Assembly: GCA_023362775.1 (NCBI GenBank)
Contig: JALMGJ010000029.1
Location: forward strand, 3,378,501-3,442,500
From: Charina bottae
Lineage: Eukaryota > Chordata > Lepidosauria > Squamata > Charinaidae
Length of the DNA: 64,000 nucleotides
Direction of reading: 5' to 3'
The position numbers and the translations under genes were made by a program. This document shows positions 57,510 to 64,000 of this stretch, piece after piece. Numbering within the stretch: position 1 is the first letter of the stretch; every line of letters starts with the position of its first letter. The notes under the pieces are model-generated. The model did no database searches. It was not told where the DNA came from and saw nothing but the letters and a program-made list of their open reading frames with translations.

Positions 57510-58206
57510 TGTTGTTTATTCGTTCAGTCGCTTCCGACTCTTCGTGACTTCATGGACCAGCCCACGCCAGAGCTTCCTGTCGGCCGTCGACATCCCCAGC
57601 TCCCCCACGGTTGAGTCCGTCACCTCCAGAATATCATCCATCCATCTTGCCCTTGGTCGGCCCCTCTTCCTTTTGCCTTCCACTTTCCCTAGCATCAGTT
57701 TCTTCTCCAGGGTATCCTGTCTTCTCATTATGTGGCCAAAGTACTTCAGTTTTGCCTTTAAAATCATTCCCTCAAGTGAGCAGTCTGGCTTTATTTCCTG
57801 GAGTATGGACTGGTTTGATCTTCTTGCAGTCCAAGGCACTCTCAGAATTTTCCTCCAACACCACAGTTCAAAAGCATCTATCTTCTTTCGCTCAGCCTTC
57901 CTTATGGTCCAGCTCTCACAGCCATAGGTTACTACAGGGAATACCATTGCTTTAACTATGCGGACCTTTGTTGTCAGTGTGATGTCTCTGCTCTTAACTA
58001 TTTTATCAAGATTTGCCATTGCTCTCCTCCCAAGAAGTAGACGTCTTCTGATTTCCTGGCTGCAGTCAGCATCTGCAGTAATCTTTGCGCCTAGAAATAC
58101 AAAGTCTGTCACTGCCTCCACTTTTTCTCCCTCTATTTGCCAGTTATCAATCAAGCTGGTTGCCATAATCTTGGTTTTTTTGAGGTTTAACTGCAACCCA
58201 GCTTTT
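57510..58206 (-). mobile_element. Second RTE-lineage LINE, 5'-truncated, 8-bp TSD
   Basis: A 697-bp minus-strand 3' end. GCCAAGAT is duplicated at 57502-57509 and 58207-58214. The terminus has GAAGTCACGAAGAGTCGGAA GCGACTGAACGA, homologous to the Bov-B end but with a different hairpin loop. The encoded C-terminal domain differs clearly from the Bov-B at 24620, so it is a separate RTE lineage. Confidence 0.85.
57516..58206 (-). pseudogene. RTE reverse transcriptase C-terminal domain (truncated copy)
   Basis: About 230 codons, open to the end. AGLQLNLKKTKIMATSLIDN, VFLGAKITADADCSQEIRRR, RDITLTTKVRIVKAMVFPVV and RVPWTARRSNQSILQEIKPD parallel the Bov-B protein; LEVTDSTVGELGMSTADRKL is lineage-specific. 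The polymerase palm and endonuclease are absent, because the copy begins just after the YADD region. So it is inert by truncation, although the remaining frame has no stop, which suggests limited decay. Confidence 0.85.
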
Positions 58207-58282
58207 GCCAAGATAATGATTCGGAAAAGGACACTTTACTGTATTTACAAAAGAAACTGGCTGAAGTTTTAAAAATTAAAAG

Positions 58283-58362
58283 GGATGATATTTATTTATT
58301 TATTTATTTTATTTAATTAAATTTATATAACCGCCCATCTCCCCCAACGGGGAGATATGATA
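58283..58362 (-). repeat. Solo L3/CR1 3' tail nested in the L1-like backbone
   Basis: (TTTA)n followed by ATAACCGCCCATCTCCCCCA ACGGGGA. Confidence 0.75.
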
Positions 58363-58793
58363 TGATAAACCAAGAGACCGACCTGGAAAATGTTTTCTTA
58401 TTCAATCTACAAAACAGGCTTGCTAAAGCCTTGAAGAAATCTGTGACGGGATAAAGAAGAATTGAAGAGAAATAAAATCCTTTGACTGTCAGCCTCGCAT
58501 GATCGACTGCTATGCTTCTGACTGTTCTCCATGTGTAGGTTGCTGGTCTGCACTATTTTGCTTAAAGAGGTTTCCCTTCACATTTTTGCATTGCTTGGCG
58601 AGAACCTGCTTTTCCAGTGGACATTCTGTTGGGAGGGGGGATTCTTAGAGTGGGAACTGGATTGTTATGGCTGGCCTCTAGTTGATGTCAGAGAAACGTT
58701 TTTTTTAATAATACTGCTTAGGCGCGAAAACTTTTATTCAAGGCTTCCCTTGGCCTGAAGTGTACTAATCCTGAATAAATGAATCCTTTAGAG

Positions 58794-59042
58794 CAGAGCT
58801 TTCCAAACTGTGTGTCGGGACACGTTAGTGTGTCGGCTGCAGTGTCTGGGTGTGTCGTGGCTGCTGCTGCCTCCTGGCTTCCACGCAGGTCCTAGTGCCT
58901 GCCTTGTGCCTTGCTGCCTCCAAACCTGCTGAGATTCCACGCAGGTTCTTGTGCCTGCCTTGTGCCCTGCTGTAAGAGTGTGTTGCGAAATGATGCATGT
59001 CTAAAAAGTGTGTCACCAACATGAAAAGTTTGGAAAGCTCTG
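58794..59042 (+). mobile_element. Non-autonomous hAT element, 249-bp deletion form, perfect 8-bp TSD
   Basis: Starts CAGAGCTTTCCAAACTGTGT and ends AGTTTGGAAAGCTCTG. CTTTAGAG is duplicated at 58786-58793 and 59043-59050. The left and right ends match 17759-18170; the central ~160 bp is missing, and a GCACAAGGC-type segment appears twice. Confidence 0.9.
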
Positions 59043-59281
59043 CTTTAGAGTAGTTGTCTGAGGGATTTCTTGATTGGGAATTTTAACACTGAGGTTTATC
59101 ACATTGACAATATTTGATTGAATTAAAGATTAAGACTGTTAGATATAAAAGGAAGGAATATAAAGTTGATTTATTTGATCAAGGTTAAACTAAGACTTTT
59201 TTGCAACTTTCTGGCAAAACTTTATGGATTTTTGCTGATACCAGGATTGAAAAGTTGACGTTTTATGGATTTGCTTATATA

Positions 59282-60861
59282 AGCTGCTCAAAAAAATAAA
59301 GGGAACACTGAAACAACACAATGTAAGTCCAAGTCAATCACACGTCTGTGAAATCAAACTGTCCACTTAGGTAGCAACACTGATTGACAATCAATTTCAC
59401 ATGCTGTTGTGCACATGGAATAGACAACAGGTGGAAAGCATAGACAGTTAGCAAGACAGCCCTAATAAAGGAGTGGATCTGCAGGTGGTGACCACAGACC
59501 ACTTCTCAGTTCCTATGCTTTCTGGCTGATGGTTTGGTCACTTTTGAATGCTGGCGGTGCTTCCACTCTAGTGGTAGCATGAGACGGAGTCTACAACACA
59601 CACAAGTGATTCAGGTAGTGCAGCTCATCCAGGATGGCACATCAATGCGAGCTGTGGCAAGAAGGTTTGCTGTGTCTGTCGGCGTAGTGTCCAGAGCATG
59701 GAGGCGCTACCAGAAGACAGGTCAGTACATCAGGAGACGTGGAGGAGGCCGTAGGAGGGCAACAACCCAGCAGCAGGACCGCTACCTCCGCCTTTGTGCA
59801 AGGAGGGACAGGAGGAGCACTGCCAGAGCCCTGCAAAATGACCTCCAGTGGGCCACAAATGTGCGTGTGGCTGCTCAAATGGTCAGAAACAGACTCCATG
59901 AGGGTGGTATGAGGGCCTGACGTCCACAGGTGGGGGTTGTGCTTACAGCCCAACACCGTGCAGGACGTTTGGCATTTGCCAGAGAACACCAAGATTGGCA
60001 ACTTCGCCACTGGCGCCCTGTGCTCTTCACAGATGAAAGCAGGTTCCCACTGAGCACATGTGACAGACGTGACAGGGTCTGGAGACGCCGTGGAGAACGT
60101 TCTGCTGCCTGCAACATCCTCCAGCATGACCGGTTTGGCAGTGGGTCAGTAATGGTGTGGGGTGGCATTTCTTTAGGGGGCCACACAGCCCTCCATGTGC
60201 TCGCCAGAGGTAGCCTGACTGCCATTAGGTACCGAGATGAGATCCTCAGACCCCTTGTGAGACCATATGTTGGTGCGGTTGGCTCTGGGTTCCTCCTAAT
60301 GCAAGACAATGCTAGACCTCATGTGGCTGGAGTGTGCCGGCAGTTCCTGCAAGACGAAGGCATTGATGCTATGGACTGGCCCGCCCGTTCCCCAGACCTG
60401 AATCCAATTGAGCACATCTGGGACATCATGTCTCGCTCCATCCACCAACGCCACGTTGCACCACAGACTGTCCAGGAGTTGGGGGATGCTTTAGTCCAGG
60501 TGTGGGAGGAGATCCCTCAGGAGACCATCCGCCACCTCATCAGGAGCATGCCCAGGCATTGTAGGGAGGTCATACAGGCACGTGGAGGCCACACACACTA
60601 CTGAGCCTCATTTTGACTTGTTTTAAGGACATTACATCAACGTTGGATCAGCCTGTAGTGTTCTTTTCCACTTTAATTTTGAGTGTTAACTCCACATCCA
60701 GACCTCCAGGGGTTGCTTACATTTGATTTCCATTGCTTTTTGTGTGATTTTGTTGTCAGCACATTCAACTATGTTATGAACAAAGTAATTAATACGAATA
60801 TTTCATTCATTCAGATCTAGGATGTCTTATTTCAGTGTTCCCTTTGTTTTTTTGAGCAGTG
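59282..60861 (+). mobile_element. Tc1-like transposon, 1,580 bp, TA target duplication
   Basis: Inverted ends: AGCTGCTCAAAAAAATAAAG GGAACACTGAAA at the left; the right end inverted reads CACTGCTCAAAAAAACAAAG GGAACACTGAAA. TA flanks both sides (59280-59281 and 60862-60863). The single ORF is a transposase with one stop. The two ends differ by only a few substitutions, so the copy is young compared with most repeats in the window. It sits inside the L1-like backbone. Confidence 0.95.
59579..60604 (+). pseudogene. Tc1-family transposase interrupted by one stop codon
   Basis: 341 codons in a single frame, normal length for the family (about 340). Residues 1-115 hold two helix-turn-helix DNA-binding motifs ([20 protein letters not shown] and a second before [10 protein letters not shown]) separated by the Arg-rich GGGRRR linker. 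The catalytic core has Asp152 (LFTDESRF), Asp243 (LMQDNARPH) and Glu278 (LNPIEHIWD), spacing DD34E. Codon 114 is TGA (59918-59920) followed by CGT. The context GCC-TGA-CGT fits a CGA-to-TGA CpG transition of an ancestral arginine. An alternative upstream Met at 59534 is in frame. One base apart from the stop, nothing else looks broken. Confidence 0.93.
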
Positions 60862-61140
60862 TATAATGGATGGGATATGGGATGAAGAGATAAATGTTTA
60901 ACCTTATAGGGGGTAAAGAGTTATTACATTTGTTTGTACTTGTGATGAAGGTTGGAAGTCACTTCTATATATATTTCATTCCTTTTTCTCTATTATATTC
61001 TGTTTTCTTTTTCTTCTTTCTTTTTTTTCTTACACTTTTTATTCTTTCATTCCATTCTCTTCTCTTTCTCTAAGTTTAGTTTGTATTAGTTTTTACTATT
61101 GTAATTAAAATTATTAATAAAATTATATTTGAAAAAAATG

Positions 61141-61664
61141 GTCACCATCACTTCACTGAAAGTGATGAATGCTTAGGGGGCAAGTGATTTCCTCTTAGAG
61201 GCAGGCGGCTGTTGGAGTTGGCATGCAAAGAATTTACATGTCAGGATGTCATCCATGCCATCCTGCCATGGCGCCAGGAAGGAACATCCCGCCACTCCAT
61301 TAAACTCACAGGGTCGTTTGGGGGTGCCTGACAATAAAACTACCAGACATGTAAAGTAGGGGTTTGTTGTATTCACAGAACTGCAAACTACATAAAGCAA
61401 AGTCTCCTGCCAAGCATTTCAGCACCCAGGATAGATCAAAGGGCGATATCACTGCATCAGTTGATTCGGACCCAAAAAGATCTGAGACCTGAGACACAAA
61501 GGGAAGGGTGATCGAGCCGCGAATCCCGATGGCGGGGGGGAAACTTGGAGATTTTTAAACTGTTGGTTGTGGGAGCTTGATTCACTTGAGTCTTTAATGT
61601 GCAATGGATCACTGGCTTTAATAAAGATTCCTTCATATCCCTGAGTGGCTTGTGTCAGGAACTC
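61141..61664. other. Unassigned sequence
   Basis: No gene or repeat family recognised. Confidence 0.4.
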
Positions 61665-61857
61665 TGATTTAATTAATTAATTTATTTATTTATATTTCTA
61701 ACATATATCACTGTCCATCTCCCCCCATTCTGGAGGGGACTCTGGGCGGTTTACACCAAGCCAGCAATTAAAACATATAAAAATTTATAAAATAGAATAC
61801 ATAATTTAATTAAATATATAATATCCAAGAGGCTCTGATGTTAGGCTTTAAAGAACC

Positions 61858-62757
61858 CTATGGAGCAAGCCAACCCCAAGAGGAGCTATTACTCCCCCCA
61901 TCCCAAGCGAGGTGGCAGAGCCAGGTCTTCAGTTGTTTCCGGAAGGTCATAAGTGTGGGGGCTCGCCTCACCTCCAGGGGCAGAATATTCCAGAGGGCGG
62001 GTGCCACTGCCGAGAAAGCCCGCCTCCTGGACCCCGTCAGGTGGAATTCTCTTATAGACGGGGTCCGAAGCAAGCCCTCTCTGCATAGCTGGGTGGAATG
62101 GGTCGATGTTCTGGGGATGAGGCGGTCCTTTAGGTAACCTGGTCCCATGCCATGTAGGGCTTTAAAGGTGACAACCAACACCTTGAATTGGACCCGGAAG
62201 CAAACCGGTAACCAATGCAGCTCGCGCAGCAGAGGTGTCACATGTGCCGACCTTGGGGCACCCATAACTGCACGCGCAGCCGCATTCTGGACCAGTTGAA
62301 GCTTCCGGATACTCTTCAAGGGTAGCCCCATGTAGAGCGCATTGCAATAGTCTATGTGGGAGATGACCAGGGCATGAGTGACTGTACGGAGGGTGTCTTG
62401 GTCCAGGAAAGGGCGTAGCTGGCGCACAACTCGAAGTTGTACAAATGCCCTTCTGGCCACGGCTGCCACCTGCTCTTCAAGCAGGAGTCGTGAGTCCAGA
62501 AGGACACCCAGGTTCCGCACTTTGTCTGAACGGGGTAGTGCCACCCCGTCCAGATCTAAAGATGACAACTCCCTGGATCTCGAGGCACCATCAATCCACA
62601 GCCACTCCGTCTTACCAGGGTTCAGCTGAAGCCTGTTGTTCCCCATCCAGGCCCCCACAGCCTTCAGACACTGAGAAAGGGCAGCCACTGCATCACTTAA
62701 CTCACCCGGGATGGAGATATATAATTGAGTATCATCAGCATATTGATGATACCTCAT
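61858..62757 (-). pseudogene. L3 LINE reverse transcriptase C-terminal part with intact YADD
   Basis: 299 codons starting RYHQYADDTQLYISIPGELS, so the catalytic Asp pair is intact. It continues through LQLNPGKTEWLWIDG, KVRNLGVLLDSRLLLEEQVA, DYCNALYMGLPLKSIRKLQL and LRELHWLPVCFRVQFKVLVV to LWNILPLEVRRAPTLMTFRK and the C-terminus AWDGGSNSSSWGWLAP. It overlaps the upstream fragment by 23 bases in another frame. Restoring nothing is implied; as it stands the protein is split in the palm. Confidence 0.92.
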
Positions 62758-63985
62758 CCAGCAGTTTCATGTAGATATTAAATAGGAGAGGGGAGAGAAC
62801 CGAACCCTGTGGCACCCCACAAAGTAGGGGCCGAGGGTCGGACCTCTCATCTCCTATAACCACCGATTGGGATCGGCCCTGGAGGAAGGAGTTGAACCAG
62901 TGTAAAACCACGCCGCCAATCCCCAACCCCCTAAGCCGTCCCAAAAGGATACCATGGTCAATGGTATCGAAAGCCACTGAGAGGTCAAGAAGGGCTAGGA
63001 TGGATGCACTGCCGCCATCCCGTGCCCGCCAGAGATCATCAGTAAGTGCGACCAATGCAGTTTCTACCCCATATCCCGGTCTGAATCCTGACTGAAAGTG
63101 GTCTAGATAATCCGTATCATCCAGAATCCTCTGGAGCTGTAATGCCACCACTTTCTCAACCACCTTCCCCAAAAAGGGGAGGTGGGAGACAGGACGAAAG
63201 TTATCCAACACTGTAGGGTCCAGCGATGGCTTCTTGAGGAGGGGGTGCACCAGCACCTCCTTAAAGGCTGCCAGAAACACTCCCTCTCCCAAGGATGTAA
63301 GAACCATCGCATGGACCCAGCCACATGTCACCTCACTGGCTGCTTTCACCAGCCAGGAGGGGCATGGGTCAAGATGACAAGTAGTGGCCCTTACAGTCCG
63401 GAGGATCCTGTCCACTTCCTCAGGTCCAACAGGATCAAACTGTTCCCAGATAACTGGGCACAGACGCTCCCTCAGCATCTCCCCAGACCATGCGTCACGC
63501 TTGGAGTCTAACTTAGAACGAATCCGAGCGATTTTATCCATCAGATGCTCTGCAAATTCCTCCGCACGGCCCTGCAGGTGGGTCACTGGGCCCACCTTAC
63601 CTAGGAGAGATCGAGTAATCCTAAACAGGGCCGTCGGGCGGCATTCTGCGGACGCAATAAGAGCGGAGAAATATTGACGTTTCGCCGCTCTTACCGCCAC
63701 AAGGTAGGCTTTAACTGCGGCTCTAGCTTGTGTTCGGTCTGATTCGGTCTTTGTCTTTCTCCAGCGGCGCTCTAGGCGTCTCTTGACCCTCTTCAGTACC
63801 CTCAATCCCTCCGTATACCACAGGGAATATTGGGTCGGATGGGACAAGAGAGGTTGCATAGGCGCGATCCTGTCCAAGGCCCCAGCCGCCCTCTTATTCC
63901 AGACTGTGGCCAGGGCCTCCGCTGGACCGTGCATTAGATCCTCGGATATAACCCCCAGCTCCCTCTGAAACCCTATCGGGTCCAT
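62735..63985 (-). pseudogene. L3 LINE linker and N-terminal reverse transcriptase
   Basis: 416 codons, continuing upstream beyond the window (the Met at 63985 is unlikely to be the native start). Linker words: LSHPTQYSLWYTEGLRVLKR and KAYLVAVRAAKRQYFSALIA. Reverse transcriptase: HLPFLGKVVEKVVALQLQRI, DHFQSGFRPGYGVETALVAL, LLDLSVAFDTIDHGILLGRL (first catalytic Asp), LCGVPQGSVLSPLLFNIYMK. The frame then fails at MKLLDE because about 23 bp present in the 44-kb copy are missing, and the last residues (VSSIC) are out of frame. Confidence 0.92.
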
Positions 63986-64000
63986 TAGTCGCCGGGGGCG

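Larger units (their letters stand above)
57000..61140 (+). mobile_element. L1-like backbone lacking ORF2, with four nested insertions (tentative)
   Basis: Outside the nested elements the plus strand carries ORF1-like, coiled-coil-prone pieces: MIQSIITSEILKEIFEELSQ (57290-57350), then GMTDVEQIISDKTEKVQNVE (57432-57492), and NDSEKDTLLYLQKKLAEVLK resuming beyond the RTE insertion at 58215. It ends in a long pyrimidine-rich 3' UTR (60980-61080) and ATTAATAAAATTATATTTG AAAAAAA (61108-61138). No endonuclease or reverse transcriptase is found in about 1.5 kb of backbone. That resembles ORF1-only L1 derivatives. The 5' limit is uncertain. Confidence 0.4.
61668..64000 (-). mobile_element. L3-group (CR1) LINE, well preserved, running off the right edge
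   Basis: 3' end: (TTTA)n at 61675-61695, then CATCTCCCCCCATTCTGGAG and GACTCTGGGCGGTTTACACC. Coding sequence begins upstream near 61860 and continues to the window edge. The endonuclease lies outside the window. It is the least decayed L3 here: apart from one small deletion before the catalytic box the reverse transcriptase is open. Confidence 0.92.

Noticed and set aside
59642..60309. Minus-strand ORFs of 161 and 144 codons
   Set aside because: Antisense shadows of the Tc1 transposase.

Overview
The window looks like non-coding DNA of a squamate reptile, a lizard or more probably a snake. The evidence is the repeat content. There are seven tRNA-headed SINEs with an (ACCTTT)n tail (Sauria SINE type), a nearly full-length Bov-B (RTE) LINE, a second RTE lineage, several L3-group CR1 LINEs with their short solo 3' tails, older CR1 pieces, a Penelope-like fragment, 5S-rRNA-derived SINE sequence, and many small hAT-type DNA transposons. 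No bacterial or viral gene organisation is present, and there is no CRISPR array, genuine tRNA gene or rRNA gene. Family names come from recognised protein motifs and terminal structures, not from a database search.

Layout. 1-1.2 kb: a possible single host exon on the minus strand (520-843), with a diverged repeat on either side. 1.2-10 kb: Sauria SINEs, a palindromic 113-bp hAT-like MITE, an L1-like 3' end and long unique AT-rich DNA. 10-13 kb: two striking arrays, (AAAGGT)n and (TCC)n, and a very old plus-strand L3 LINE with an internal duplication. 14.7-21.3 kb: a CR1 3' UTR, a hAT element, a 5S-derived SINE, an L3 tail and a GC-rich hAT relative. 21.6-29.2 kb: two Sauria SINEs around a 3.19-kb Bov-B element bounded by an 11-bp target-site duplication (TSD). 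30-42.9 kb: L3 tails, a mariner remnant, a hAT copy split by a SINE, further MITEs and a second tRNA-derived SINE family. 43.1-46.0 kb: an L3 LINE fused to a Penelope-like 3' end. 48-53.6 kb: a CR1 3' UTR, an (AAGAAT)n array, an eroded L3 with an L3 tail inside it, a hAT MITE and a 5S-SINE-like stretch. 55-61.1 kb: a CR1 reverse-transcriptase (RT) scrap, then an L1-like backbone carrying nested RTE, L3-tail, hAT and Tc1 insertions. 61.7-64 kb: the 3' two thirds of a well preserved L3 LINE running off the window.

How the parts relate. Nothing here forms a host pathway. The relationships are between parasites and their helpers. Sauria SINEs carry the same AGTCG-loop-CGACT 3' hairpin as the Bov-B element, consistent with mobilisation by an RTE reverse transcriptase. 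The hAT MITEs, all without transposase, would have needed an autonomous hAT elsewhere. The Tc1 element is the best preserved DNA transposon: one in-frame stop interrupts an otherwise complete transposase. Every autonomous-type ORF in the window carries at least one disabling change, so nothing appears able to move without help.
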